Of a stretch of DNA of 64,000 nucleotides, positions 1 through 8,834 are shown one piece after another. This stretch comes from Klebsiella sp. BIGb0407. GTDB lineage: Bacteria > Pseudomonadota > Gammaproteobacteria > Enterobacterales > Enterobacteriaceae. Position numbers and translations under genes: made by a program. The notes beneath the pieces were generated by a model that was not told where the DNA came from, ran no database searches, and worked only from the letters and a program-made list of their open reading frames with translations. Each line of letters begins with the position of its first letter. Within the stretch, counting starts at the first letter, position 1. Location: the NCBI RefSeq assembly GCF_024807845.1, contig NZ_JANUEQ010000001.1, forward strand, positions 496,001-560,000, in the 5' to 3' direction.

Positions 1-2099
1 AAGGCGGTTCCGAAGCGCTATTCAGTAAATCTAAACCGGCAACCTGCTTTCCTAATGGTTCGACGCTGGCTTGCAGCTGGGATACTGAACTGGTGTATCA
101 AATGGGCGAAGCTCTGGCAGAAGAGTGTCAGGAAATGGGCGTGGGTATTCTGCTTGGTCCGGGAATAAACATCCGGCGAACGCCTCTTGCCGGTCGTGGG
201 TATGAATATTACTCTGAAGATCCTGTGGTCAGCGGTGATATTGCGGCCGCACTGATTAATGGCCTGCAAGACAATGGGGTCGGTGCCAGCCTGAAACATT
301 TTGCGGCGAATAACTCAGAGTTTCGCCGCACCGAAATGGACTCGGTGGTTGAAGAACGTGCTTTGCGTGAGATTTACCTTTCTGGCTTTAAACGCGCTAT
401 CGATAAATCGAACCCTTGGACGGTGATGTCTTCTTATAACCGACTCAATGGTGTTCAGACATCACAGGACAGCTGGTTACTCACCGACGTACTGCGTAAT
501 GAGTGGCAGTATGACGGACTGGTAGTATCCGACTGGTATGGTATCAAAGACCGGCCTGCCTCTTTACTGGCAGGGAACGATCTCGGTATGCCTGAAACAC
601 AACGCGATAAAGATGAACTGCTAGCGGCTATCCAGCGTAATGAAATTCCGGATTCGGTTTTGGATACGGCTTGCCTGCGCATGTTAGCCCTGGTCGATAA
701 AGTACAGCGGAATCGTAAACCGGATACCCAAGCCCGCTATCCACAGCACCACCTGCTCGCACAAAAACTGGCTGCTGAATCTATTGTCCTGCTAAAAAAT
801 GAGGACAACATTCTCCCGTTGCAACCAGGTATACGACGCACTATTGCCGTGCTGGGGAAACCCGCACAGGAACCCGTTATTCAAGGGTCGGGCTGTGCAA
901 CAACGATACCTTATATGCTGGACAGGCCGCTCGATGAGATTTTTGAAGTCGCTGAGAACGATTTTAATATTGAATATGCCCCTGGTACTCCGCAGGATAA
1001 TATTGTTGATGAACAAGCCCAGGCTCATGCCGTTGAGGTTGCGAAAAAAGCGGATGTCGCGGTTGTTTTCGTCAGTACCGCTATCGGTGAAGATGGTGAA
1101 AATGGCGATCGCAAGAATTTGGATATATTACCGTCTCATGAAGCATTAATTCGTGCCGTGGCCAAAGTGCAACCTAATTTGGTAGTGGTATTAGCCAACA
1201 GTGACGCCGTGGTCATGCCATGGTTATCTGACTGTAAAGCCCTGCTGGAAACCTTCTTTGCCGGTCAGGGTATGGGCCGCGCGGTAGCCGATATTCTTTT
1301 TGGCCGGGTCAACCCTTGTGGAAAGCTGACCGTCACGGTACCTGATACCCTGGAAGAAACGCCCGCATGGCTCAGTTACCCGGGTGAAAACCTGCGTCAC
1401 CATTACAGCGAAGGCCTGTTCGTCGGTTATCGTTATTACGACAAACGTAACCTGACACCACAATTTCCGTTTGGCTTTGGTCTGAGTTATACACGCTTTA
1501 CCTATGCCAGTCTGGTGACATCCGCAACGCTGCTTGAGGATGGCGATACGCTCACCCTGAGCGTAGAAGTCACTAACAGTGGAAGCATGGCGGGTAAAGA
1601 AATCGTCCAGCTCTATATCTCAGCGCCACAAGGCGAGCTGTTACGTGAAGTTCGCGGCCTGAAGGCTTTTACCAAAGTGTATCTTGAAGCAGGAGAAACG
1701 AAAACAGTAAGTCTGGTTGTAAACTGGCAAGACTTTGCCTGTTTCCATCCGGGAATGTCTGCCTGGGTCGTTGATTCCGGGGAATATCATCTTCATATTG
1801 CGCGATCATCACGAGATATTGCACTCAGTACCGTCGTCAATGTCTGTGCCCGGCCTTATTACCTGCCTCTGAAAGCGGATAATTCGTTACAACAATTGAT
1901 TAACAATCCACCCGCTTTTGACCGGGTGGTTAAATTACTGGTGAGCAAAAACAATCTGCCTGAAAGTCTGGTCAAAGAAAAACTCATTCGTGTTGCACCC
2001 GATCTGTTCTGTGGTTTGTTTATTGCCCTGACAGAATTCCTGAATATCGATATTACACGCCAGGAATTAACCCGGGCCTTACAAGAACCACAGGATTAA
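1..2099 (+). CDS. Beta-glucosidase, glycoside hydrolase family 3 (5' end outside window)
   Basis: Partial gene: the frame is open from base 3, so the true start lies upstream; 698 residues are visible. It should hydrolyse terminal beta-glucosides. Visible family marks, in order, are the substrate-pocket stretch CFPNGSTLACSWD, the GRGYEYYSEDP segment, a KHFAANN motif, and VVSDWYG, whose Asp (bases 531-533) is the expected nucleophile. A second alpha/beta domain (VVLANSDAVVMPW) follows, then GFGLSYTRF and a fibronectin-III-like module, the usual three-domain layout of bacterial GH3 beta-glucosidases. About 90 C-terminal residues after the Fn3-like part look additional. The next gene is an AraC-type regulator on the same strand, a common partner of sugar-hydrolase genes. 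Substrate cannot be read from sequence. No signal peptide can be judged because the N-terminus is missing. Confidence 0.9.
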   Translation, partial: GGSEALFSKSKPATCFPNGSTLACSWDTELVYQMGEALAEECQEMGVGILLGPGINIRRTPLAGRGYEYYSEDPVVSGDIAAALINGLQDNGVGASLKHFAANNSEFRRTEMDSVVEERALREIYLSGFKRAIDKSNPWTVMSSYNRLNGVQTSQDSWLLTDVLRNEWQYDGLVVSDWYGIKDRPASLLAGNDLGMPETQRDKDELLAAIQRNEIPDSVLDTACLRMLALVDKVQRNRKPDTQARYPQHHLLAQKLAAESIVLLKNEDNILPLQPGIRRTIAVLGKPAQEPVIQGSGCATTIPYMLDRPLDEIFEVAENDFNIEYAPGTPQDNIVDEQAQAHAVEVAKKADVAVVFVSTAIGEDGENGDRKNLDILPSHEALIRAVAKVQPNLVVVLANSDAVVMPWLSDCKALLETFFAGQGMGRAVADILFGRVNPCGKLTVTVPDTLEETPAWLSYPGENLRHHYSEGLFVGYRYYDKRNLTPQFPFGFGLSYTRFTYASLVTSATLLEDGDTLTLSVEVTNSGSMAGKEIVQLYISAPQGELLREVRGLKAFTKVYLEAGETKTVSLVVNWQDFACFHPGMSAWVVDSGEYHLHIARSSRDIALSTVVNVCARPYYLPLKADNSLQQLINNPPAFDRVVKLLVSKNNLPESLVKEKLIRVAPDLFCGLFIALTEFLNIDITRQELTRALQEPQD

Positions 2100-2114
2100 A
2101 TGACGTCCATACTC

Positions 2115-2145
2115 CCTCGCAGGGCAACAGTATTGTCCTGCGAGG
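2115..2145 (+). terminator. Stem-loop after the GH3 gene
   Basis: CCTCGCAGG (2115-2123) pairs perfectly with CCTGCGAGG (2137-2145) around a 13-base loop, and the stem can extend inward through a G-U pair. No T-tract follows, so it is either a weak or factor-assisted terminator or a 3'-end stabiliser between the glucosidase and the AraC gene. Confidence 0.5.
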
Positions 2146-2187
2146 AGGCAAGGTAATTAGCTCTTTTTTGATTGACGGAGTAAACCT

Positions 2188-3189
2188 ATGTTTCCGTTTT
2201 CAGTGACTCAACAGCCAGGACTTAAGCCACAGCGACAAACCACTGCAACTCTCCATGAGGGTAACGGATATGAGTTAATTTCATTTGATGCTGAGAAACT
2301 CAATGTCTTTGCGGCAGAGGTTTATTACTGCGAACCACACTGGCACTCCGCTCCGGAATTAATCTGCATCCTGTCCGGGGAGTTCTCTGTGACACTCGGG
2401 CATACAACTTTCAGGGTAACCGCTGGCAGTCTTCTGTATATCAATCAGGATGAGATCCACTCATTAGAGGCGCAGGCTCCTGATAGCCAGTTGCTGACGA
2501 TTCAATTTGCACCGAATCTCTTTGATGAGATTCATCCGGCACCGCAAATGGATTATACCCTTGATCTCAGCCAGCCACTTTGTATCGCTGACAGGAAGGT
2601 CATGCATAGCCTGGTAGCACTGGTTGAACATCTGATTGAGGTTGATGCTCAGCCTTCATTTACCCGTATTGCACTGATTTATCAGCTCCTCGGGACGCTG
2701 GCAACGGTCGCAGAACAGCGCGGTAACCGACAGCAAGTTAGCATCAGAAAAAAAGATCAGAAGCTGGTCAAATATGGCATCGAGTTTATTAATCAGCACT
2801 TTGATGACGAACTCACACTTGCAACTATCGCTGAAAATGCCGGTGCCAGCTATCATCACTTCTCACGTATTTTCAAAAAAATAAGTGGTTATAATTTTAT
2901 CGAGTATCTGACAATGATAAGAATAAACAAAGCCAAACAGTTGTTAAAAGATACGCAGATCCCGATTACTGATATCAGCTATATTTGCGGTTTCAGTGGC
3001 CATAAACAGCTGATATTTGCTTTCAATAAGTACTGTCGAATGACCCCGACTGAATTCAGGAAAAACTACCTTACGGCTATAAATACAGCGGCAGAAATGC
3101 AAATCATGACCGATTTCCGCTGCCTGCCTCTGGACAGACAGGTCATTAAACGTCTGCGGCATTTAGAGTTCAAGCCTGCTGACAGGTAG
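2188..3189 (+). CDS. AraC/XylS-family transcriptional regulator with cupin sensor domain
   Basis: 333 residues. The N-terminal half (about 30-130) is a cupin-type sensor: YYCEPHWHSAPELICIL followed by SGEFSVTLG, with paired His residues typical of AraC sugar sensors. The C-terminal 100 residues hold two helix-turn-helix units: LTLATIAENAGASYHHFSRIFKK and ITDISYICGFSGHKQLIFAFNKY, followed by the family PTEFRK end. It lies 88 bp downstream of the GH3 beta-glucosidase on the same strand, so it probably controls that gene in response to a glucoside or its product. This is inferred from position only. It is convergent with the DapA-like gene. Confidence 0.85.
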   Translation: MFPFSVTQQPGLKPQRQTTATLHEGNGYELISFDAEKLNVFAAEVYYCEPHWHSAPELICILSGEFSVTLGHTTFRVTAGSLLYINQDEIHSLEAQAPDSQLLTIQFAPNLFDEIHPAPQMDYTLDLSQPLCIADRKVMHSLVALVEHLIEVDAQPSFTRIALIYQLLGTLATVAEQRGNRQQVSIRKKDQKLVKYGIEFINQHFDDELTLATIAENAGASYHHFSRIFKKISGYNFIEYLTMIRINKAKQLLKDTQIPITDISYICGFSGHKQLIFAFNKYCRMTPTEFRKNYLTAINTAAEMQIMTDFRCLPLDRQVIKRLRHLEFKPADR

Positions 3190-3210
3190 ACTGCAGTTCC
3201 TGTGGGTGTG

Positions 3211-4104
3211 TTACTTCAGTTCCAGAACAGTTATTACACGGGCAATCTCCGCAATATCGCCTGGTGTTAAAGGCAGCAGAGGACGAGGAAGACAATCCGT
3301 ATCGGTAAGTCCAAGCACACCAGCAGCAGCTGCAATAACGCGAATACTTCCGCCATGTTTACGGAAAAGCGCCCACAACGGCTCAAGCCGGGATGACAGT
3401 GCGGTGACGCGGGCATGATTATGTGCTGCTGCAGCCTCTGTGATCTGTTTTGCTGTTTCCGGGAACAGACCACCGCACACGGAGTACCAGACCTCACAAC
3501 CTGCATTTAATCCAAGCCCGGCGCAAGCATCACCACTGATACCGATTGTCACTCCCGGACGAAGATTTCTGCGTAGCGCATCCACCCTATCTGTAGCCGC
3601 AGCCAGGCTATCAGGAACACCAGGGATCTTAATCGAACGCACTCCACCCAGTGATGACAACAGGCCGTGCAGTTCATTCGTAAAGGTAAAATGCGTGGTT
3701 GCTGGATTATCATAGATACAAACCGGGACAGACGCGTGCCGGGTAACCGTCTCAAAAAGTGCGAAGACCTCTTCATCACGGAGTGCCTGGTAGCTGATCG
3801 CCGGAAGCAACAAGGCATTCGCGCCTGCTGTCTGTGCATCATCTGCCAGGTGCAAAATGGCTTCGGTGCTGACCGCCCCCACACACACCATCATGGGAAT
3901 ATCTCTGGCATAATGTTTTGCCAGAGTAGCAATACGGTTGCGCTGATCCCGGCTTAAATACGCATAACATCCGGTTGACCCCAGAATGCCTATAGAATCG
4001 ACACAGGCTTCGGTAAGACGGGCCAGAATCTTAATAAACCCCTGTTCATCGATGCCGCTGGCAGTGATTGGGGTTAACGGGAAAGCAGACAAACCAGTGA
4101 ACAT
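3211..4104 (-). CDS. Dihydrodipicolinate synthase/N-acetylneuraminate lyase family aldolase
   Basis: 297 residues, the usual length for the class I Schiff-base aldolase family (DapA, NanA, KDG aldolase). The phosphate/pyruvate loop reads GSTGCYAYLSRDQR. The catalytic tyrosine lies in CIYDNPATTHF and the Schiff-base lysine in VRSIKIPGVPDS. The loop (STGCY) differs from the TTGE of DapA, and the gene is not in a lysine context, so it is probably a catabolic aldolase or dehydratase acting on a 2-keto acid; the substrate is unknown. It lies 20 bp downstream of the B3/B4-domain gene on the same strand, so the two are likely co-transcribed from the promoter facing the XRE-cupin regulator. Confidence 0.85.
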   Translation of the reverse strand: MFTGLSAFPLTPITASGIDEQGFIKILARLTEACVDSIGILGSTGCYAYLSRDQRNRIATLAKHYARDIPMMVCVGAVSTEAILHLADDAQTAGANALLLPAISYQALRDEEVFALFETVTRHASVPVCIYDNPATTHFTFTNELHGLLSSLGGVRSIKIPGVPDSLAAATDRVDALRRNLRPGVTIGISGDACAGLGLNAGCEVWYSVCGGLFPETAKQITEAAAAHNHARVTALSSRLEPLWALFRKHGGSIRVIAAAAGVLGLTDTDCLPRPLLPLTPGDIAEIARVITVLELK

Positions 4105-4124
4105 TATGTTTATCCTGAATGATA

Positions 4125-4820
4125 TTAATGACTTCGCTCTTCGATGAGCACCACGTCAAACCACAGACCGGGCATCATTTTTTCAAGGCCGTCGGTCAGC
4201 ATTTTTCCGGCTTCATGAAGCTTATCCAGTGGCATCTGCGGCAGACTCTCCAGAATGAACCACATTTGCTGAGCTTCAACATCTAAACGGGTTCTGATCC
4301 CCTGTCTCCAGTTCCAGCGGCGGCAGGTCACCCCTGCATCATCACACCAGATAACCTCACCTTGTAGAGGACATTCAACTGTGGTCTCGCCTCCTTTTAC
4401 AGTATCAAAAGGTTCTGTACCCTTCGCCACAACCAGGCGCGGCCCCCCCTGATAGGCAGAGATATTTTCACCGCCAACCGGAACCGCATATTGCAAACTA
4501 ACTGCATTATAGAGATCCACTACCGGGTCGAGTGCTGGCATTACGCCATCGCGAATAACACGTTTACGCAAAGCATCCGCTGAGCAAGGTGTCCGCTTTG
4601 GCTTGGCGCCAAATCTCTGAAATACTTCTGCCCACGCGGTCAAATGAGTTTCAGCCCATTCAGGGGTTCCAGCCATAACATCTTTACAAGCTGCTTTCAG
4701 AGCTATTTCCCCAACATTCGGGTTTAGTACTGGAGCGGCCTGCACATAGATACTGAGGGCCCGGAAACCGGGGGCGATATCATAAACTTCAGGGGCAATT
4801 GACGGGGAGACTGTAAACAC
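4125..4820 (-). CDS. B3/B4 tRNA-binding-domain protein (PheT B3/4-like)
   Basis: 231 residues from a GTG start at 4820, preceded by CAGGA seven bases away. The open frame runs back to 5135, but that part is antisense to the XRE-cupin gene and looks like a shadow. The protein begins VFTVSPSIAPEVYDIAPGF and contains DLYNAVSLQYAVPVGGENIS, typical of stand-alone B3/B4-domain proteins related to the editing region of phenylalanyl-tRNA synthetase beta. Such proteins may hydrolyse mischarged tRNA or bind amino-acid derivatives, but their function is not firmly established. It is first in a two-gene unit with the DapA-like aldolase, and is divergent from the XRE-cupin gene with 43 bp between them. 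Confidence 0.75.
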   Translation of the reverse strand: MFTVSPSIAPEVYDIAPGFRALSIYVQAAPVLNPNVGEIALKAACKDVMAGTPEWAETHLTAWAEVFQRFGAKPKRTPCSADALRKRVIRDGVMPALDPVVDLYNAVSLQYAVPVGGENISAYQGGPRLVVAKGTEPFDTVKGGETTVECPLQGEVIWCDDAGVTCRRWNWRQGIRTRLDVEAQQMWFILESLPQMPLDKLHEAGKMLTDGLEKMMPGLWFDVVLIEERSH

Positions 4821-4863
4821 GCGATAATCCTGTGATGACCAATTTATCCCATAATATCGACCA

Positions 4864-5466
4864 ATGACCAAAAAAGTCAATTTAATGACCGATGCAGGTG
4901 CAGATGTCAATACGGTGAACGAAGCTGTTTCGCACCGGATTAAACAGTACCGCAAGCAAAAAAAATTATCCCTCGATGAGTTATCCAGACGAGCAAATGT
5001 CAGTAAAGGCATGCTGGTAGAGATTGAGGGATGTAAAGCTAACCCCAGTATTGCGCTGTTATGTCGCCTTGCTGCTGCAATGGGGGTATCCGTTGCTGAT
5101 TTTGTCGATGTCAGCGCAAAACCTGACGTTAACATTATTGCGGATACAGAGATCCCTGAACTCTGGAAAGGGGAAAAAGGAGGAAGCGCAAAGCTCCTTG
5201 CTGGCTCAGGTGGCCCTGATATGACGGAACTCTGGATGTGGGAAATGCAGCCCGGTGAAAAATTTTCTTCACCAGGACATCCTTCGGGAACTCTGGAGTT
5301 GCTGTATGTGCAGTCCGGAACGCTTACTCTTGGTGTGAAAGAGAGTCTTTTCCAGGTGATTACCGGTTACTCCGCCACAGCCAGAACGGATGTTCCTCAT
5401 TTCTATGAAAACCAGGGCGAAGGCATCCTGAAATTCATCATGACTGTTAACGAAAAAGCATCCTGA
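4864..5466 (+). CDS. XRE-family regulator with C-terminal cupin domain
   Basis: 200 residues. Residues about 20-75 form a Cro/CI-type helix-turn-helix (SLDELSRRANVSKGMLVEIE, then NPSIALLCRLAAAMGVSVADF). The C-terminal half is a cupin (MQPGEKFSSPGHPSGTLELLYV, then VPHFYENQGEGILKFIM). This architecture is common in regulators of small-molecule catabolism or polyamine and amino-acid metabolism. No clear Shine-Dalgarno precedes 4864, and an in-frame ATG at 4885 is an alternative start. It faces the B3/B4-domain gene across a very short shared promoter, so it most likely regulates that divergent pair and itself. Confidence 0.85.
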   Translation: MTKKVNLMTDAGADVNTVNEAVSHRIKQYRKQKKLSLDELSRRANVSKGMLVEIEGCKANPSIALLCRLAAAMGVSVADFVDVSAKPDVNIIADTEIPELWKGEKGGSAKLLAGSGGPDMTELWMWEMQPGEKFSSPGHPSGTLELLYVQSGTLTLGVKESLFQVITGYSATARTDVPHFYENQGEGILKFIMTVNEKAS

Positions 5467-5520
5467 GGGATGCACCACTAGATATGCACCGTCCTTAAAT
5501 AATAGGAGGAGAATATAATC

Positions 5521-5607
5521 GTGCTTAAGCCAGCCAGCATCATTGTCAGGGCTACACGGCTGTATGGCTATAATGACGACTCCCAGCCTTGTGACAGTGT
5601 CACATGA
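5521..5607 (+). CDS. Possible small ORF upstream of sotB
   Basis: A GTG at 5521 follows a very strong Shine-Dalgarno (AGGAGGA, 5504-5510) by ten bases and opens 28 codons beginning VLKPASIIVRATRLYGYN. It ends at 5607, inside a perfect TGTGACA/TGTCACA palindrome (5590-5604). sotB starts about 100 bp downstream. It could be a leader peptide or a chance ORF behind a relic ribosome binding site; nothing else supports translation. Confidence 0.3.
   Translation: MLKPASIIVRATRLYGYNDDSQPCDSVT
5590..5604. promoter_or_regulatory. Perfect 15-bp palindrome upstream of sotB
   Basis: TGTGACAGTGTCACA is a perfect inverted repeat (TGTGACA, one central base, TGTCACA) about 105 bp before sotB. It resembles a CRP site with a five-base instead of six-base spacer, so CRP is uncertain. 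The same 13-base core GTGACAGTGTCAC recurs at 42659-42671 before yneE. Confidence 0.4.
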
Positions 5608-5709
5608 TGCATCGGGTTAAATATGAGACATAAATCACAAAATCAGTTGAATAGCGGTTGAGAGCAGCTTATCATTTCACCACTTCTTACCAGCCTGCCA
5701 AAAATAAAA

Positions 5710-6930
5710 ATGTCTTTAAAACCAGTCTCTCGCAAAACTGCGTGGCTGCGGGTGCTTATGCTCTCCGTTGCTGCATTTATCTTTAATACCACCGAGTTTG
5801 TTCCTATCGGTTTATTGTCAGATATTGCTCAAAGCTTTGATATGGAAACCGCGCAGGTTGGTATCATGCTGACAATTTATGCCTGGATAGTGGCTCTGAC
5901 ATCCCTGCCCTTTATGTTATTAACCGGGAAAGTGGAACGTCGCCGCTTATTAATCGCCATTTTTGTCGTTTTTATTGCCAGTCATATTCTCTCTTTCCTG
6001 GCATGGAATTTTACCGTGCTTATTATCAGTCGTATTGGCGTCGCTTTTGCGCACGCTATCTTCTGGTCAATAACGGCATCACTCGCCTTACGTATGGCTC
6101 CTGTTGGCAAAAAAGCTCAGGCATTAAGTCTGATAGCGACCGGTACGGCACTGGCTATGGTGCTGGGCTTACCGCTAGGCCGTATTGTCGGACAATATTT
6201 TAGCTGGCGGACCACGTTCCTCGGTATCGGGGTTATTGCGACCCTGACACTAATTTGCCTGGTGCGTCTGCTGCCTCAGCTTCCTAGTGAACGTTCAGGC
6301 TCTCTGGCAAGTTTACCGTTACTGCTCCGCCGTCCGGCCCTGATGAGTCTTTACCTGCTGGTAGCTATAGTGGTGACCGGGCATTATACCGCCTACAGCT
6401 ATATCGAACCCTTCGTACAAAATATTGCCGGACTGAGTGCAAACTTTGCCACACTGTTATTACTGATCCTCGGGGCTGCAGGTATTGTTGGCAGTATTGT
6501 CTTCAGTAAGCTGGGTAATAAATATGCCTCACATCTGCTCAGCGGCGCGATTGGCTTATTGCTGGTCTGTCTGGTGCTGCTGCTGCCAGCCGCAGTAGGT
6601 GAAGTCCCGCTGATGGTTCTGTGCATGTTCTGGGGTATTGCCGTGATGACGATAACCCTCACCATGCAGGTACAGATCCTGACAATGGCGTCGGATGCCA
6701 CCGATGTCTCAATGTCCTTATTCTCAGGAATCTTTAATATTGGTATTGGTGCCGGAGCTCTGTTAGGTAACCAGGTTAGCCTGCATTTCTCGATGGCGGA
6801 TATTGGTTTTGTGGGTGCAATTCCAGTTCTGGCGGCATTTATACTGTCAGTATTAATTTATAAAATCTGGACGTCTAAGTCAGAACCAGAGCCTGGATCA
6901 CAGCAAACGCAGGGACACGTTCAGGCCTGA
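5710..6930 (+). CDS. sotB: Sugar efflux transporter SotB (MFS)
   Basis: 406 residues; closely matches E. coli SotB (YdeA), a 12-helix inner-membrane proton-driven exporter of arabinose and IPTG-like sugars. The N-terminal stretch [20 protein letters not shown] and the segment [20 protein letters not shown] are essentially those of SotB. The tail after the last helix ([12 protein letters not shown]) is hydrophilic. It is convergent with marC, as in E. coli, where sotB adjoins the mar locus. No good Shine-Dalgarno is visible at the ATG; the upstream 240 bp hold a palindrome and a possible small ORF. Confidence 0.93.
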   Translation: MSLKPVSRKTAWLRVLMLSVAAFIFNTTEFVPIGLLSDIAQSFDMETAQVGIMLTIYAWIVALTSLPFMLLTGKVERRRLLIAIFVVFIASHILSFLAWNFTVLIISRIGVAFAHAIFWSITASLALRMAPVGKKAQALSLIATGTALAMVLGLPLGRIVGQYFSWRTTFLGIGVIATLTLICLVRLLPQLPSERSGSLASLPLLLRRPALMSLYLLVAIVVTGHYTAYSYIEPFVQNIAGLSANFATLLLLILGAAGIVGSIVFSKLGNKYASHLLSGAIGLLLVCLVLLLPAAVGEVPLMVLCMFWGIAVMTITLTMQVQILTMASDATDVSMSLFSGIFNIGIGAGALLGNQVSLHFSMADIGFVGAIPVLAAFILSVLIYKIWTSKSEPEPGSQQTQGHVQA

Positions 6931-6946
6931 CGGTAAGAATAGTTTT

Positions 6947-6969
6947 GTCTCCCGGCAATACCGGGAGAC
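6947..6969. terminator. Stem-loop between convergent sotB and marC
   Basis: GTCTCCCGG (6947-6955) and CCGGGAGAC (6961-6969) form a perfect 9-bp stem with a five-base loop between two convergent genes. It is probably a shared terminator, although T-tracts are short on both sides. Confidence 0.6.
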
Positions 6970-6987
6970 AAATAAAGCGCTGAGACA

Positions 6988-7641
6988 TTAAGCGGGATAG
7001 GTCTTAATAATTTCAAGAATACCATTAATAATAAACTGAACACCCATACACACCAGCAAGAAGCCCATCAGACGCGAAATCGCATCGATTCCCCCTTTAC
7101 CCACAATACGCATAATCGAGCCAGAACTGCGCAGGCTTATCCACAGTATCAAACCGATTATCAGAAAAATAAGTGGTGGAGCGGCATCAAGCACCCAGGC
7201 AGAAAACTCATCACTCTGCCTGACTGTAGAGGCCGAACTGATTATCATCGCAATAGTACCCGGCCCGGCAGTACTTGGCATCGCCAGAGGCACAAAGGCA
7301 ATATTGGTATCCGGGTCGTCATTATGGTCATCCGCACCCGTACGCTGCGGTTTAGCCGCCGGAAATAGCATTCTGAAACCAATGAACGCGACAATAAGCC
7401 CACCCGCAACACGCAACCCCGGGATAGAAATACCGAAGGTATTCATCACCACCTGACCGGCGTAATAAGCCACTATCATAATGGCAAAAACGTTAATCGC
7501 AGTCATCACAGCGATACGATCACGTTGCTGTTTATTCATATTACCCGCCAGGCCCAGGAACAACGCAATCGTCGTCAATGGGTTAGCCAGGGGTAATAAA
7601 ACAACCAGTCCGAGGCCTATTGCCCGAAATAAATCCATCAT
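6988..7641 (-). CDS. marC: MarC family inner-membrane protein
   Basis: 217 residues, against 221 in E. coli MarC, with six predicted transmembrane helices. The N-terminus [20 protein letters not shown] and the blocks [20 protein letters not shown] and [20 protein letters not shown] are near-identical to MarC. The function of MarC is unresolved; it lies beside the mar operon but has not been shown to confer multiple-antibiotic resistance. Two adjacent ATGs (7641 and 7638) follow a GGGA Shine-Dalgarno; either may be used. It is transcribed away from marR across the mar operator region. Confidence 0.95.
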   Translation of the reverse strand: MMDLFRAIGLGLVVLLPLANPLTTIALFLGLAGNMNKQQRDRIAVMTAINVFAIMIVAYYAGQVVMNTFGISIPGLRVAGGLIVAFIGFRMLFPAAKPQRTGADDHNDDPDTNIAFVPLAMPSTAGPGTIAMIISSASTVRQSDEFSAWVLDAAPPLIFLIIGLILWISLRSSGSIMRIVGKGGIDAISRLMGFLLVCMGVQFIINGILEIIKTYPA

Positions 7642-7712
7642 TTAATGTCCCTTTTTAGCGAGAGTTTTCAGTTTAACCCGGTGTTTTAACATCGATTTTA
7701 GCATCATTTGTG

Positions 7713-7813
7713 ACTTTTTAGCTATTTGTGGCATCTGGGTCTGCCCCTGATTGACATATAGTTTCATCATGAATAGTATCTGACGTTACTAACTACTTGC
7801 CTGGGCAAACATT
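7713..7813 (+). promoter_or_regulatory. mar promoter/operator: marbox, -35/-10 and one MarR box
   Basis: A marbox-like stretch (TTTTAGCTATTTGTGGCAT) lies at about 7717-7735, where MarA/SoxS/Rob bind in E. coli. A promoter follows: TTGACA at 7751-7756, a 17-base spacer, and TAGTAT at 7774-7779. The downstream MarR site is intact as TTGCCTGGGCAA (7797-7808), matching E. coli site II next to the start codon. The spacer between -35 and -10, where E. coli has MarR site I, holds no TTGCC/GGCAA repeat. Confidence 0.8.
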
Positions 7814-8254
7814 TTGAGTCGTGACAGTAACTGTGATTTGTTTAACGAAATTATCCCTCTTGGTCGATTGATTCATATGGTCAATCAGCATAGTGAACGC
7901 TTGTTAAACGATGCATTGTGTACGCTGGATATTACTGCCACTCAATTCAAAGTCCTGTGCTCTATTCATCATCAAGGTAGCCTTTCGCCGGTGGAGTTGA
8001 AAAAAATCCTCTCCGTTGATCTTGGAGCATTAACACGCATGCTTGATCGCCTGGCATGTAAAGGCTGGGTACATCGTGTGCCTAACCCTAAAGACAAGCG
8101 TGGAATACTGATCAGTTTAACGCCAGAAGGAAGTGCGCTTTGTCAGCAGTGTCATTGCACTGTGGGATTAAGTATGCATAACGAACTGACAAAAAATCTG
8201 ACCTCAGATGAAGTCGATACACTCTATAAATTACTTACAAAGATACTGCCGTAA
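7814..8254 (+). CDS. marR: Multiple antibiotic resistance repressor MarR
   Basis: 146 residues, collinear with E. coli MarR (144). The winged-helix core is conserved ([36 protein letters not shown]). MarR dimers repress marRA and release DNA on binding phenolic ligands or on Cu(II)-driven cysteine oxidation; a cysteine is present at the LACKGW position that corresponds to E. coli Cys80. The start is a TTG at 7814, five bases after MarR site II, replacing the GTG of E. coli; there is no classical Shine-Dalgarno, consistent with low repressor translation. marA follows 20 bp downstream. Confidence 0.93.
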   Translation: MSRDSNCDLFNEIIPLGRLIHMVNQHSERLLNDALCTLDITATQFKVLCSIHHQGSLSPVELKKILSVDLGALTRMLDRLACKGWVHRVPNPKDKRGILISLTPEGSALCQQCHCTVGLSMHNELTKNLTSDEVDTLYKLLTKILP

Positions 8255-8274
8255 ACCTGCAAAGAGGTAGAATA

Positions 8275-8658
8275 ATGTCCAGACAGAACAACGATACCAT
8301 TACTATTCACAGTATTTTAGACTGGATAGAAAATAATCTACAAACCCCTCTCTCGCTGGAGAAAGTTTCACAGCGTTCGGGTTATTCAAAATGGCATCTG
8401 CAACGGATGTTCAAAAAAGAAACGGGATACTCTCTGGGTCAGTATATCCGTAACCGTAAGCTGACGGAAATTGCACTTAAATTACAAGAAAGCAATGAAC
8501 CGATTTTAAATTTAGCCGAAAGCTATGGTTTTGAATCGCAGCAGACTCTGACACGAACCTTTAAAAATTATTTTTCGGTACCGCCGCATAAATATCGTGT
8601 TGCCAGAATGGTTCAGGATACGAAATATATTCTGCCGATTAATCAGTGCTGCAGTTAG
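8275..8658 (+). CDS. marA: Transcriptional activator MarA
   Basis: 127 residues, AraC family without a ligand domain. It carries two helix-turn-helix units ([20 protein letters not shown] and [20 protein letters not shown]) almost identical to E. coli MarA. MarA activates the mar/sox/rob regulon, including acrAB, tolC and micF. The start has a clean Shine-Dalgarno (AAAGAGGT). It is second in the marRA operon. The 176 bp downstream hold no gene resembling marB, so the operon appears to be two genes long here. Confidence 0.95.
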   Translation: MSRQNNDTITIHSILDWIENNLQTPLSLEKVSQRSGYSKWHLQRMFKKETGYSLGQYIRNRKLTEIALKLQESNEPILNLAESYGFESQQTLTRTFKNYFSVPPHKYRVARMVQDTKYILPINQCCS

Positions 8659-8834
8659 ATTTCCACTCTCGATGAACAAAAAAAGAGTCACTATTACCAG
8701 GATGTCGGGTGATATAACATCGTCGGAAGTCGGTGACCTGTCAGCAATGAATGCCCAGGTCAGCCACTTATTATCCGACAAAGCCCGGACAGCTTTGTTA
8801 ATCTGTTGAGCCCTGTTCTGATGACTATCCGATT

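Noticed and set aside
799..1149. 116-codon ORF inside the GH3 gene, plus-strand alternative frame
   Set aside because: Shadow of the beta-glucosidase; no ribosome site and basic, low-complexity product.
4821..5135. N-terminal extension of the B3/B4-domain gene by 105 codons
   Set aside because: It is antisense to the XRE-cupin coding region, lacks a ribosome site and has no B3/B4-like sequence; the GTG at 4820 has a good Shine-Dalgarno.
5590..5604. Canonical CRP site before sotB
   Set aside because: The TGTGA and TCACA arms are separated by five rather than six bases, so I list it only as an unassigned palindrome.
8672..8809. 45-codon ORF after marA as a possible marB
   Set aside because: No ribosome binding site, no signal peptide and no resemblance to MarB.
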